DNA from: Pacificibacter marinus
GTDB taxonomy: Bacteria > Pseudomonadota > Alphaproteobacteria > Rhodobacterales > Rhodobacteraceae
Assembly: GCF_018860665.1 (NCBI RefSeq)
Contig: NZ_JAHKPK010000040.1
Span: 41,675 to 105,674, forward strand
DNA: 64,000 bases
Direction: 5' to 3'
In this document: in pieces, positions 35,376-43,948 of the stretch
How positions within the stretch are numbered: position 1 is the stretch's first letter
How the letters are laid out: each line of letters begins with the position of its first letter
The notes under the pieces: generated by a model
Told to the model about the DNA's origin: nothing
The model's database searches: none
Seen by the model: the letters and a program-made list of their open reading frames with translations, nothing else
Position numbers and translations under genes: made by a program

Positions 35376-36616
35376 CACATCCTGACCAAGCCAACACCAC
35401 AGACATCGAACGCATCGCACGCGCGCAAGCAAGTGCGCATGTATTCACGAAGCTGATGCCCGACGAATTTGCTCAGTCAGCCGGGAATGATGGCCCCCTG
35501 AAAGACAAAGTGCTGTCCGTCAAAGACTTGTTCGATATCAAAGGTCAAATCACACGCGCTGGTAGCCCTATTTTGGCAGATGCGAAGCCCGCTATCAAAG
35601 ACGCGACGGCCGTCGAAAGACTTAAAGCCGCTGGGGCCCGCGTGATCGGGCGTACGACGATGACAGAACTGGCCTATTCCGGTTTGGGGCTCAACCCTCA
35701 TGATGGCACGCCCGAAAACCCATTGTTTGCAGGGCGCATTCCGGGGGGGTCCACCTCTGGCGGGGCGGTCTCTGTTGCGACAGGTCTGGCCGATATTACG
35801 CTCGGCAGTGACACGGGCGGGTCTTTGCGCATTCCGGCGGCATTTTGCGGGCTTTGCGGATTCAAGCCAACCCAATCTAGTGTACCTATGGCGGGCGCGA
35901 TGCCCTTGTCAGAAAGTCTAGATAGCGTCGGCCCAATGGCACGCGATGTCACCACCTGTGTGACTGCATGGCAGGTCATGGCAGGACATCCCGTTGAGGT
36001 TCTGCCCCAACAGCGTCCCGAATTGATAGTGCCTTTGAACTTTGGCCTAACCGATCTTGATCCTGCGGTTGCCGCTGGCTTTGACAAACTGCGTGAGACC
36101 TTGACAGCATCTGGCTGGAAAATCCGCGAAGTGACATTGCCGGTGCTCGACGCCTATGGAACTCTGCCTGTCTGGCAATTTAGCGCCTTCGAAAGCCTGC
36201 GCCGTTTTAAAGATAAGCTTGCCGAACATGGCGCAAAAATGGACCCTCGCGTGCGCATGCGCATGGAACGTGGATTGGAAATATCCGAGGCAGATTTTGC
36301 CGCAACTTTGGCACAGCGTGCCGATTTGATCACAGCATTTCGAGCTGAAATCGGCGATGCACTTGTGCTATTACCAACTGTCGCCATTCAGCCACCGCGC
36401 TTTGATGATGTTGCCACAGATGAGGGGTTTTCACGTCTCAACCTACTGGCCTTGCGCAACACCAGCCTCGCCAATGTTATGGACGGATGCAGCATCAGTC
36501 TGCCCTTCGGCCAAGGCGAAGCCTTGATAGGGGCCATGCTGACCGGCTTTGGCGGACAGGATGAAACAATACTAGGCGCAGCCTTGGCGATGGAAACCGA
36601 TCTGGCTCATGGATGA
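35372..36616 (+). CDS. Amidase signature family hydrolase
   Basis: Amidase of 414 residues. The Ser-Ser-Lys triad is visible: Lys in SVKDLFDIKG (near residue 50), the bridging Ser in GGSTSGGAVSVA, and the nucleophile Ser in GSDTGGSLRIPAAFCG. It cleaves carboxamide bonds in the cytosol, releasing ammonia or an amine. Length is on the short side for the family (usually 430-500), with a shortened C-terminal region. It sits between DUF2848 (four-base overlap) and the M24-fold gene (eight-base overlap), in the operon of an organic-acid TRAP importer. Confidence 0.92.
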   Translation: MTHPDQANTTDIERIARAQASAHVFTKLMPDEFAQSAGNDGPLKDKVLSVKDLFDIKGQITRAGSPILADAKPAIKDATAVERLKAAGARVIGRTTMTELAYSGLGLNPHDGTPENPLFAGRIPGGSTSGGAVSVATGLADITLGSDTGGSLRIPAAFCGLCGFKPTQSSVPMAGAMPLSESLDSVGPMARDVTTCVTAWQVMAGHPVEVLPQQRPELIVPLNFGLTDLDPAVAAGFDKLRETLTASGWKIREVTLPVLDAYGTLPVWQFSAFESLRRFKDKLAEHGAKMDPRVRMRMERGLEISEADFAATLAQRADLITAFRAEIGDALVLLPTVAIQPPRFDDVATDEGFSRLNLLALRNTSLANVMDGCSISLPFGQGEALIGAMLTGFGGQDETILGAALAMETDLAHG

Positions 36617-37802
36617 CCTGCCTCCCACCCTGCGCCGCAGCCACCCGACACGGCACGCAGCGCGGCGTGCGGCGCTGCTTAACCTGACAAAGGGGCGCCC
36701 CATTGTCGTATTCGGCATGGGCAGCGCACTCGGGGCAGGCACGCGATCACATGGGGGGATGCGGTTTTTAACAGGCTGGGACAGCCATGAATCAAGCGCA
36801 GTATTGTTGCTTGGACCACAAACATCCCGCCTTTTGCTAACAAGCCCGTTCATGGTCCCCTCTGCTATGGACGCAGTGCCAGAGTTATCACCTGAAAACC
36901 TCCCTCTCCCGCTCTGGCCGCAGGCGGTCGCAGACTTTCTGGCGGGTCAAGCACCTGCACTGATCGGCGTGGATGAAATGCCGATGGGACTGTACCGCAC
37001 TCTCGCCTTACATTTGGGACACGGCGTTGATGTCACATCGCGCCTTGATGATCTGCGGCAGGTGAAAGACCCAGCAGCCCTAGATCTGCATCGGTTTGGG
37101 GCGTCGATCTGCGACACTGTGTTTGCAGCCTTGCCCGAGGCCATCAAAGAGAACCGCAGAGGGCGAGAAAGCCAGCGTATTCTCGAAGACCTCGCACGCC
37201 AACAGGGTGCCGAATATTGCCGCACATGGCTAACCTTGCGTCCACAAGCGGACCACCCGAGATACTGGCCAGAAGAAACGGAAAAGCCCGCCGAACAGGG
37301 CGACCAAATGTTGTTTGGTGTTGCGTTGACCGTCGATGGTCACTGGGCACATGGTTTACGAATGGGACATATCGGCCCTGTCCCCGTTGGGGTGGAAAAA
37401 CTTCATAAACAGGTCGCAACGGCGCTCAATCTCGGCATGGATGCTCTGCGCCCTGGGCGCTCTGTTTCCGACGCCGTAAATGCAATGGCCGATGCCCTAG
37501 ACACGCCCAAAGGCACCCCAAATAGTCGCAAGAGCAAAAGTTTTCGGGCGGGGCATGGTCTTGGCCTCACTTACGAAGAACCAGGACTGACAGCGGCGTT
37601 TGCGCAAACCTTCGGGGCACATCCCGAAAACATACCTACGCAGGCAGGGCCGGTCCTTGAGGCTGGTATGGTGCTTGAATTGCACCCGAATGTCTTCGTT
37701 GACGGGATTGGCGGTGCGGCACTGGGCCAGATGATAGAAATCACACAAACAGGCGCGAAACCCTTATTAAAAGCACCGACCGGGATGCTGTCTCTGCGAT
37801 GA
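36609..37802 (+). CDS. M24/creatinase-fold protein lacking most metal ligands
   Basis: Protein of 397 residues with the two-domain pita-bread layout: an N-terminal creatinase-like domain (to about 150) and a C-terminal M24 domain. GHGLGLTYEEPG gives the conserved His region, VLEAGMVLELHPNVF and GQMIEIT the late Glu positions. The two Asp metal ligands expected near LTVDGHWAHGLRMG are not evident, so a metal-free creatinase-type amidinohydrolase or a non-peptidase role is more likely than an aminopeptidase. It overlaps the amidase stop and the following LysR start, so it belongs to the same pathway. Confidence 0.75.
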   Translation: MDDLPPTLRRSHPTRHAARRAALLNLTKGRPIVVFGMGSALGAGTRSHGGMRFLTGWDSHESSAVLLLGPQTSRLLLTSPFMVPSAMDAVPELSPENLPLPLWPQAVADFLAGQAPALIGVDEMPMGLYRTLALHLGHGVDVTSRLDDLRQVKDPAALDLHRFGASICDTVFAALPEAIKENRRGRESQRILEDLARQQGAEYCRTWLTLRPQADHPRYWPEETEKPAEQGDQMLFGVALTVDGHWAHGLRMGHIGPVPVGVEKLHKQVATALNLGMDALRPGRSVSDAVNAMADALDTPKGTPNSRKSKSFRAGHGLGLTYEEPGLTAAFAQTFGAHPENIPTQAGPVLEAGMVLELHPNVFVDGIGGAALGQMIEITQTGAKPLLKAPTGMLSLR

Positions 37803-38689
37803 ACACACGATTTTTAGAAACCTTCGTCGCCGTCGCCAATTTGGGCAGCTTTCGTGCGGCAGCAGAGCAGTTGAATGTTAGTCAGGCGACGGTGTCCAGT
37901 CGGATATCTGCGCTGGAAACCGAACTGCGGGTCAGATTGTTTGACCGTGAATTTCACGCAACACGCATCACAGTTGCCGGCGCGATGATTCTGAACAAAG
38001 CCCAAGAGATGCTGGCGACCGAACGCACTTTGCGCAACACACTGTCCGATCCAACCGAGTCTGTGGGTCGAGTGCGTCTTGGATTGGTGTCTTCGGTTGT
38101 TCACACATGGCTGTGCGATCTTATCGAAGAGGTGGCCCGCTGTTATCCCCGTCTGGAACTGGAATTGACGGTCAAACCCACACCCAACATTGCCGCCGCG
38201 TTCGAGCGCGGGGCGCTAGATATGTTGCTGACAACCGATGACCGCCACGATGAGACCTGTGTTTGCGCGGATTTGCCGCCTCTCGCCATGGGCTGGTTTG
38301 GCCCAGAGGGGATGCGCGGCGAAACCTTGACGCTTGCCGATGTGGTCAGCAGCCCGCTCATCACCTTCACCCGAAATTCTCGTCCCCATACCAATGTCTT
38401 AGCTCTCTTTAGTGAACGCGGGCTTAGGCCCTCTATAGTACATTGCATCACCTCAATGGCAGCGATCGCAAGGCTGACCCAGCGCGGACTTGGCATAGCA
38501 ACACTGCCATTGGCGAGTGACCTGTCTGGACCTGAAGTGTTCCCCATCAACGTGGATGCGCAATTGCCGCCGCTGCCCCTTTATTGCATCTGGCGGCGGA
38601 GTTCGGACGCCGCCACTTATAAGGCAATTGCCGATCTGGCACGGGCCTGCGCCGAGCGCCATCAACGCCTTTTGCAACCACCTATATGA
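37799..38689 (+). CDS. LysR-family regulator, second in the TRAP/amidase island
   Basis: Regulator of 296 residues: FVAVANLGSFRAAAEQLNVSQATVSSRISALETELRVRLFDRE is the helix-turn-helix, followed by an effector domain from about residue 90. It overlaps the M24-fold gene by four bases (ATGA), so unlike most LysR genes it is co-transcribed with the enzymes. The effector domain shares MGWF and ITFTRNSRP blocks with the divergent LysR at the other end of the operon. It may control the downstream EthD-like gene and second TRAP system. Confidence 0.9.
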   Translation: MNTRFLETFVAVANLGSFRAAAEQLNVSQATVSSRISALETELRVRLFDREFHATRITVAGAMILNKAQEMLATERTLRNTLSDPTESVGRVRLGLVSSVVHTWLCDLIEEVARCYPRLELELTVKPTPNIAAAFERGALDMLLTTDDRHDETCVCADLPPLAMGWFGPEGMRGETLTLADVVSSPLITFTRNSRPHTNVLALFSERGLRPSIVHCITSMAAIARLTQRGLGIATLPLASDLSGPEVFPINVDAQLPPLPLYCIWRRSSDAATYKAIADLARACAERHQRLLQPPI

Positions 38690-38855
38690 CATCATCACCA
38701 AACCCGATCACCCCCCCCTAAATTATTCCGTTTGTGGAAAGGTCGCATTGTGGCGAAGCTGTCTTAACAGAAATCGACATGACTGACCCATCAAGACGTA
38801 GGCAGGCACAGCCCGCTACGAACGGGAGAGTTTTGTTCAAACATCAGGATGCAGA

Positions 38856-39524
38856 ATGAACAAGATCCGTACGACAGATCAGGCGCAACTTTTCGTCTGG
38901 AGCGATATCGACCCAGACCATGAGGCCGATTTCAACCTTTGGTATGACCGCGAGCACATGGAAGAACGGGTCCGGATCAAAGGGTTTACCGGTGCGCGTC
39001 GTTACCGCGCCATTTCAGGTTCTGCGCGTCGCTACTTAGCACTTTATCGCGCCACAGCCCTCGCTGATTTCACGACCGAGGCCTATCGCAAGGCGTTTAC
39101 GAAGCAAACCCAGTGGTCTGTCACAAATTTTGGCCGCATGTCCAACACGCGTCGCCGTGTGATGCACGTGGCGCAAGAGGGCGGTTTTGGCTGGGGGGGC
39201 GCGCTCGTACTAATAGAACTGGTCCCAGGTGCAACAGCATCCGACGACATAACCGCCATCTTGTCGGACATGATGGCAAAGGACGGCGTTTTGCGTGTGC
39301 ATTACATGGTCCCCGACGAAACCCTTTCGACACCGTTGCCCTCCGAAAACACCGAAGGTCGCGTTTTGGCCCCTTGCATTGCGGTGGACGTATCATCGGA
39401 ACCCATTGCCGAAGCCACGTTGCGCCAGTTGCGTGAACAGCTTGGCGGGGCCGTGCGAGAATCCGAAACCTTCGGCCTCATGTGGTCGCTGGACGAAAAC
39501 GATCTGCCCCCGTTGGAAGATTGA
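38856..39524 (+). CDS. Dimeric alpha-beta barrel (EthD-like) protein
   Basis: Cytosolic protein of 222 residues, apparently two ferredoxin-like halves. The first half, QLFVWSDIDPDHEADFNLWYDREHMEERVRIKGFTGARRYRA, follows the pattern of EthD-type and related dimeric alpha-beta barrel proteins in which WYDxEHxxER-type residues face the barrel; the second half (about 115-210) is more diverged. Such proteins act as small monooxygenases, isomerases or heme/ligand binders; no activity can be named. It precedes the second TRAP binding-protein gene by 75 bases on the same strand, with AGGA upstream of its ATG. Confidence 0.65.
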   Translation: MNKIRTTDQAQLFVWSDIDPDHEADFNLWYDREHMEERVRIKGFTGARRYRAISGSARRYLALYRATALADFTTEAYRKAFTKQTQWSVTNFGRMSNTRRRVMHVAQEGGFGWGGALVLIELVPGATASDDITAILSDMMAKDGVLRVHYMVPDETLSTPLPSENTEGRVLAPCIAVDVSSEPIAEATLRQLREQLGGAVRESETFGLMWSLDENDLPPLED

Positions 39525-39599
39525 ATAGAACCATCCCGTCTCGCGCTGGGTGCGAGACGGGCATAAAAAAACGAACAAAACAACAAGGAGAGACTTCAA

Positions 39600-40559
39600 A
39601 TGAAACATTTTCTTATCGGAACAGCTATCGCAGCTCTAACAGCAAGCCTTGCCCATGCTGAAACGTGGCAAATGTCGGCTGACGCCCCTGACGGCAACTA
39701 CCTGACTCAAAACATCCGCGCCTTCGCCGATGATGTCGCCCGCCTGTCAAACGGCGAATTGGAAATCGACGTTGTGTCCAACTCTGTGCTGTTGGCACGT
39801 CCTGAACTGAAACGTGGCGTTCAACGCGGCATCGTACCCATCGGCGAAGTGCTCATTTCTGCCCTCGGCAACGAAGACCCCGTCTATTCCGCCGATGCCG
39901 TTCCTCTTATGGCGACAACATTCGACGAGGCCCGCGCACTATGGGCAGCGTCTCGCCCTATCTATGAGGAAAAACTGGCCGAAGACGGGCTTGTCCTGCT
40001 CTATGCTGCGCCTTGGCCTCCGCAGGGTATTTACATGAACAACGAGGTGACCGACGCGACATCTTTTGACGGCGTAAAGTTCCGCGCCTACAACCCATCA
40101 ACAGCCCGTCTGGCCGAACTTTTGGGCGCGGTGCCTGCCACCATCGCCACGTCAGAAATCAGCCAAGCGTTTTCGACAGGCGTTATCAACGGCATGATCA
40201 CGTCGCCGTCAACGGGTGTGGACAGCCAAGCGTGGGATTTCGTAGACTATTACTATGATGTACAGGCCTTCTTGCCCAAGAACATGGTGATCGTGAACCA
40301 AGACGCCTATGACGGCTTGTCCGATGACACCAAAGCCGCATTGCAAGAGGCCGCCTCATTGGCCGAGGACCGTGGATTTGAAATGGCAGAGGTCGCCACC
40401 ACCGAAGCCACTCAAACTATGGCCGACAACGGCATGACCGTATTGCCGACACCAGAAGGTCTGGCAACAGACTTTGAGGCGATTGCAGCGACGATGAGTG
40501 CCGAATGGCTGGAACAGGCTGGAGAGAACGGGCAAAAAATCGTCGATGCGATGAACTAA
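39600..40559 (+). CDS. dctP: TRAP transporter substrate-binding protein DctP (second system)
   Basis: Exported binding protein of 319 residues with a signal peptide ending at AHAE. It carries DctP features: RPELKRGVQRGIVPIGEVLISALG, YAAPWPPQGIYMNNEVTDATSFDGVKFRAYN with the conserved Arg, and TIATSEISQAFSTGVINGMITSPSTGVDSQAWDF. AAGGAG lies at a good distance before the ATG. It is clearly distinct from the first DctP, so the two systems probably bind different though related acids. A hairpin with a T run follows, separating it from its permease genes. Confidence 0.9.
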   Translation: MKHFLIGTAIAALTASLAHAETWQMSADAPDGNYLTQNIRAFADDVARLSNGELEIDVVSNSVLLARPELKRGVQRGIVPIGEVLISALGNEDPVYSADAVPLMATTFDEARALWAASRPIYEEKLAEDGLVLLYAAPWPPQGIYMNNEVTDATSFDGVKFRAYNPSTARLAELLGAVPATIATSEISQAFSTGVINGMITSPSTGVDSQAWDFVDYYYDVQAFLPKNMVIVNQDAYDGLSDDTKAALQEAASLAEDRGFEMAEVATTEATQTMADNGMTVLPTPEGLATDFEAIAATMSAEWLEQAGENGQKIVDAMN

Positions 40560-40568
40560 GCCTAAACG

Positions 40569-40603
40569 AGGCCTGGGCTGTTAAACGTCCGGGCCTTTTT
40601 TTT
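40569..40603 (+). terminator. Hairpin terminator/attenuator between dctP and dctQ
   Basis: AGGCCTGGGC (40569-40578) pairs with GTCCGGGCCT (40587-40596), a 10-bp stem with two G-T pairs around an eight-base loop, followed by eight T. It lies within a TRAP operon, so partial termination would make more binding protein than permease, as is common for binding-protein-dependent importers. Confidence 0.8.
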
Positions 40604-40661
40604 CTTTATTTGTTCAGGTGCCCGTCAGCGCCCCCCCCCCAATTCTTTGGAGCCCGAAGCC

Positions 40662-41171
40662 ATGTTACTTTCACGCCATATCTTCAACTTCTGTGGCGCC
40701 TTGGCCGCGCTGTCCCTTATGGGGATTGCTGTTTTGATCCTATCGCAGATCGGACTTCGCCTGATGGGCAGCCAGATACCGTCCGCCGATGATTTCGCCG
40801 CTTGGGCGTTAAGTGCGTCAATCTTCCTTGCGCTGCCCGCAACGCTGATCCACGGCGACCATATTCGCGTGACCTCTTTACGCCAGCTTTTGTCCCCCAA
40901 AATAGGCCACATCGCTGACATTCTGGCGGCAGGCTTTGCGACCGTGATGATGGGCTGGGTTGCATGGGCGATCTTTGGCTACGTGTCAGAAAGCTGGACC
41001 TATAATGAACTCAGCCAAGGAGTGGTCGCCGTGCCGCTTTGGATTCCACAATCCGCGATGGTGCTAGGGTCCGCCCTTTTCACCGTGGCTTTTGCGGAAC
41101 GCACTGTGCGATTGATCCTTGGACGACCCGTCGAAATCCAAAAACCTGACGCCCTCTTGGGAGGAGAATAA
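40662..41171 (+). CDS. dctQ: TRAP transporter small permease DctQ (second system)
   Basis: Membrane protein of 169 residues with four helices (FNFCGALAALSLMGIAVLILSQIGLRLM; FAAWALSASIFLALPATLIHG; FATVMMGWVAWAIFGYV; SAMVLGSALFTVAFAERTVRLI). DDFAAWALSASIFLALPATLIHGDHIRVTSL follows the DctQ pattern. The ATG at 40662 has GGAG ten bases upstream; a TTG at 40647 overlaps that site. It follows the binding-protein gene across the attenuator-like hairpin and directly precedes dctM. Confidence 0.86.
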   Translation: MLLSRHIFNFCGALAALSLMGIAVLILSQIGLRLMGSQIPSADDFAAWALSASIFLALPATLIHGDHIRVTSLRQLLSPKIGHIADILAAGFATVMMGWVAWAIFGYVSESWTYNELSQGVVAVPLWIPQSAMVLGSALFTVAFAERTVRLILGRPVEIQKPDALLGGE

Positions 41172-41173
41172 TC

Positions 41174-42472
41174 ATGGATATCCTTCTGCAATCGAGCGTA
41201 CTTGTCGTTACTTTGCTTGTGCTTTTGGGCTTGGGGATTTGGGTCGGCCTTGCGCTTATCGCCTCTGGCTTTGTCATTTTTTCAATCTTCACCTCGACAC
41301 CCGTTGACGCCATTCTTGGCACCGTCATGTGGGTCCATTCAGCAAGCTGGACACTGACCGCGCTGCCGCTGTTCATCTGGATGGGTGAAATCCTGTATCG
41401 GACACGTTTGGCCGAAAACCTTTTTTCCGGCCTCGCCCCGTTGGTCGGACGCCTGCCGGGCGGCTTGGCTCATGTGAATGTTGTCGGTTGCGGAATTTTT
41501 GCCGCAGTCTCCGGCTCATCTGCTGCGACCACGGCCACCGTAGGACGCATTTCTTTGCCAGAACTTAAATCGCGCGGCTATGCCGACCGCCTCGCCATCG
41601 GATCTTTGGCCGGATCAGGCACGCTAGGCTTGTTGATCCCGCCTTCTATTGTGATGATCGTTTATGGCGTTGCGGCGCAGGTATCTATCAACCGTTTGTT
41701 CATTGCAGGTGTTATCCCCGGATTGATGCTGATGGCGCTGTTTTCAACCTATATCGCGATCTGGTCAAAGATGAACCCGGATGGCGTGCCAGCCCCCGAA
41801 CCGCGTGTTTCCATAGGGGAACGTCTGCGCCGCTTGCGCATGCTGTTGCCCGTGGTCGGGTTGATTATCGGGGTCATCGGGTCGATCTACGCAGGCGTCG
41901 CCACAGCAACCGAAGCCGCAGCCATCGGTGTTTTGGGCGCGCTGATCATCGCCGCCTTTGGCCGATCTCTTTCCCTCAAAGCATTTATCGCATCCTTGAT
42001 GGGGGCCACCCGCACCTCTGCCATGATCGGGCTCATCCTGTTGGGCGCAGCCTTTCTAACCTCAGCGATGAGCTTTTCCGGTTTGCCCGGACAGTTGGCC
42101 GAACTCATATCTGCCAGCGGACTTGGGACGGCTGGGTTGATCGCAGTGCTGACTGTGTTTTTCGTTTTACTCGGATGTTTCCTCGATGGGATTTCAATTG
42201 TCGTACTAACAACCTCAGTCGTCATGCCTGCGGTGGTCGCCGTGGGAATCGACCCGATCTGGTTTGGCATCTATTTGATCATCGTTGTGGAAATGGCCCA
42301 GATCACACCGCCGTTGGGGTTCAACCTATTTGTGATCCAGAACCTGACCGGAAAATCGATCTTCGAAATCACCCGCATGGTGGTCCCCTATTTCTTGATC
42401 CTGGTTCTGGCTGTGATCCTGCTCACCGCATTCCCCGGAATAGCGACTTGGCTGGTAGAGCAAACCTACTGA
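41174..42472 (+). CDS. dctM: TRAP transporter large permease DctM (second system)
   Basis: Large membrane subunit of 432 residues, about twelve helices. Signatures: LPLFIWMGEILYRTRLAENLF, FAAVSGSSAATTATVGRISLPEL, GSLAGSGTLGLLIPPSIVMIVYGVAAQVS, ATATEAAAIGVLGALIIA, and DPIWFGIYLIIVVEMAQITPPLGFNLFVIQ. Its ATG follows the dctQ stop by two bases, and its TGA overlaps the start of the NHL-repeat gene by one base. Confidence 0.94.
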   Translation: MDILLQSSVLVVTLLVLLGLGIWVGLALIASGFVIFSIFTSTPVDAILGTVMWVHSASWTLTALPLFIWMGEILYRTRLAENLFSGLAPLVGRLPGGLAHVNVVGCGIFAAVSGSSAATTATVGRISLPELKSRGYADRLAIGSLAGSGTLGLLIPPSIVMIVYGVAAQVSINRLFIAGVIPGLMLMALFSTYIAIWSKMNPDGVPAPEPRVSIGERLRRLRMLLPVVGLIIGVIGSIYAGVATATEAAAIGVLGALIIAAFGRSLSLKAFIASLMGATRTSAMIGLILLGAAFLTSAMSFSGLPGQLAELISASGLGTAGLIAVLTVFFVLLGCFLDGISIVVLTTSVVMPAVVAVGIDPIWFGIYLIIVVEMAQITPPLGFNLFVIQNLTGKSIFEITRMVVPYFLILVLAVILLTAFPGIATWLVEQTY

Positions 42473-43329
42473 TGCCGCAGCTTAACACAAACACCGCACG
42501 GCCCACCGCCTACGTCACTTTAGGCCCGCAACGCTATCGCGTGACCCATATCGTTGATCCCGCTCTAACAGGGGTCAGCGATGTTGCGATACTGGACGAC
42601 AAGGTCATTGTGCTAAGGCGGCAATCACCGGAACTGGTTGTGCTTGGGCTGGACGGCATGCTGTTGGATCGAAGTGTCGCCTTGCCCGATTTTGTGTGCG
42701 GCCACGGGATGCGCAACATCGGTTCTGGTCAATTGGCGATTACGGATATGGACGGGCATAAGGTCATCATAGTTGACGCGACTCTGCGAGAACGCGCACG
42801 TATGCACTGCGACGATCACCCGCAATTGGGGCACCCGTTCAACCATCCCTGTGATTGCGTGCGGGGGCCAGATGGCCGATTTTATATCGCCGATGGTTAT
42901 GGCAACAGCACCGTTCATATTTTCAGCCCCGAACTGCGACACCTAAAAACATTTGGTGTACCGGGCACCTCCGCCGGCGCATTTTCAACCCCTCATAGCG
43001 TTCTGTTTGATATGCAAGGTCGGCTTTGTGTTGCGGATCGTGAGAATGATCGCGTTCAGATATTCGACGCGGAGGGCAACTGGTTAACGCAAATCAATGG
43101 GCTTCACAAACCCATGGCGCTCGCTTTAACGCCCGATGGTATGCTGTTGGTGACGGATCAAACCCCAAGACTGTCGGCTTATGATGCTACGGGACAGCTT
43201 ATTGGGCGCTGTCGGACTTTTTCGACCTATGGGCACGGGTTAGCCGTGCAGCAGGCCGGAACAATTGTAATCGCAGATATGAATCCCGACCGCCTGACAT
43301 TTCTGATCCCCACAGAATCTGTGCGGTAA
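42472..43329 (+). CDS. NHL-repeat beta-propeller protein
   Basis: Protein of 285 residues without a signal peptide. NHL-type blades are seen in FNHPCDCVRGPDGRFYIADGYGNSTVHIFSPE, FSTPHSVLFDMQGRLCVADRENDRVQIFDAEG and KPMALALTPDGMLLVTDQTP, so about six short propeller blades. The family contains the lyase half of peptide amidation (peptidyl-hydroxyglycine lyase) as well as lactonase-like enzymes; a catalytic role here is only inferred. The start at 42472 overlaps the dctM stop (TGATG), so it belongs to the second TRAP operon and may act on the imported compound. The following region is decayed mobile DNA. Confidence 0.78.
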   Translation: MPQLNTNTARPTAYVTLGPQRYRVTHIVDPALTGVSDVAILDDKVIVLRRQSPELVVLGLDGMLLDRSVALPDFVCGHGMRNIGSGQLAITDMDGHKVIIVDATLRERARMHCDDHPQLGHPFNHPCDCVRGPDGRFYIADGYGNSTVHIFSPELRHLKTFGVPGTSAGAFSTPHSVLFDMQGRLCVADRENDRVQIFDAEGNWLTQINGLHKPMALALTPDGMLLVTDQTPRLSAYDATGQLIGRCRTFSTYGHGLAVQQAGTIVIADMNPDRLTFLIPTESVR

Positions 43330-43399
43330 TCCCCAATGTTAATGGGGCCAGTCGCAGAATCTACACAGTTGCTTTCAAATTCATAGAGGATGAAATACG

Positions 43400-43476
43400 A
43401 CGTTTACCTAGACCATCACCATAAAGCGACAAGTTGTCCGTCCATCTTCATGGTGTACTGGCTGAGCTGACTTTGG
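43400..43476 (+). pseudogene. Fragment of a serine-recombinase-like C terminus
   Basis: A short frame reading SDKLSVHLHGVLAELTLGTL, preceded by an in-frame TAA. It closely resembles the fragment at 61321-61527 (EGKLSVHLHGALADLL) in both protein and DNA. The pattern fits the terminal part of large serine recombinases; the rest of the gene is missing here. Confidence 0.5.
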
Positions 43477-43492
43477 GGACATTAAACCCTGA

Positions 43493-43948
43493 GTGCCTGA
43501 GCCATACATCAGGATGCGAGATATCTACGTCACGCAAGAGATCGCTAAATCGCCGCGTTCTGTGGGTGGTCTTGCGCCGTTTTGGTTCCGGTCTCTTTCG
43601 ACTTTGAGCAAATGGGTTCCACAGCATCAGCATAACGACCTGATGTCAGGTCCCCACAAGGACGTCGAAAACAAGAATGCACGCCTTCGCAAGGAAGTCC
43701 GGCTGCTGCGCAAAGAGAGGGAAGTGCCAAACCGAAGAGGATCAGGAAAGGCCCCAGTGGGGCGTTTCCCCGATGAAGGCGGCATCCACTGTCCGGTAGG
43801 GTTGTGCGAAGCGCGCATAGTGGACCTTGGTCGAGACCACAGCATTGCAGGACAACCAGATGAAGCCGAGCGAGACTTTCCGGACCTTCTATTGGATATT
43901 GTGAACGGCTGGCTTAACGTAGAATACGGCGGACGAGCCGAGGGCTAA
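43493..43948 (+). pseudogene. Decayed IS3-type transposase remnant
   Basis: An open frame of 151 codons, not a believable intact protein. Residues about 60-80 (ENKNARLRKEVRLLRKEREV) match the leucine-zipper end of IS3 OrfA, and a later stretch (RFPDEGGIHCPVGLCEARIVDLGR) loosely matches the start of IS3 OrfB (RFxFIxxHxxxxPVxxMCxxLxVSxSG), joined by a damaged junction. No helix-turn-helix at the start and no DDE residues are present. It overlaps the 3' end of the SDR gene on the other strand by 35 bases. Confidence 0.45.

Noticed and set aside
42175..42471. N-terminal extension of the NHL-repeat gene
   Set aside because: It lies inside dctM in another frame, has no recognisable features, and the TGATG overlap at 42472 gives a natural start.
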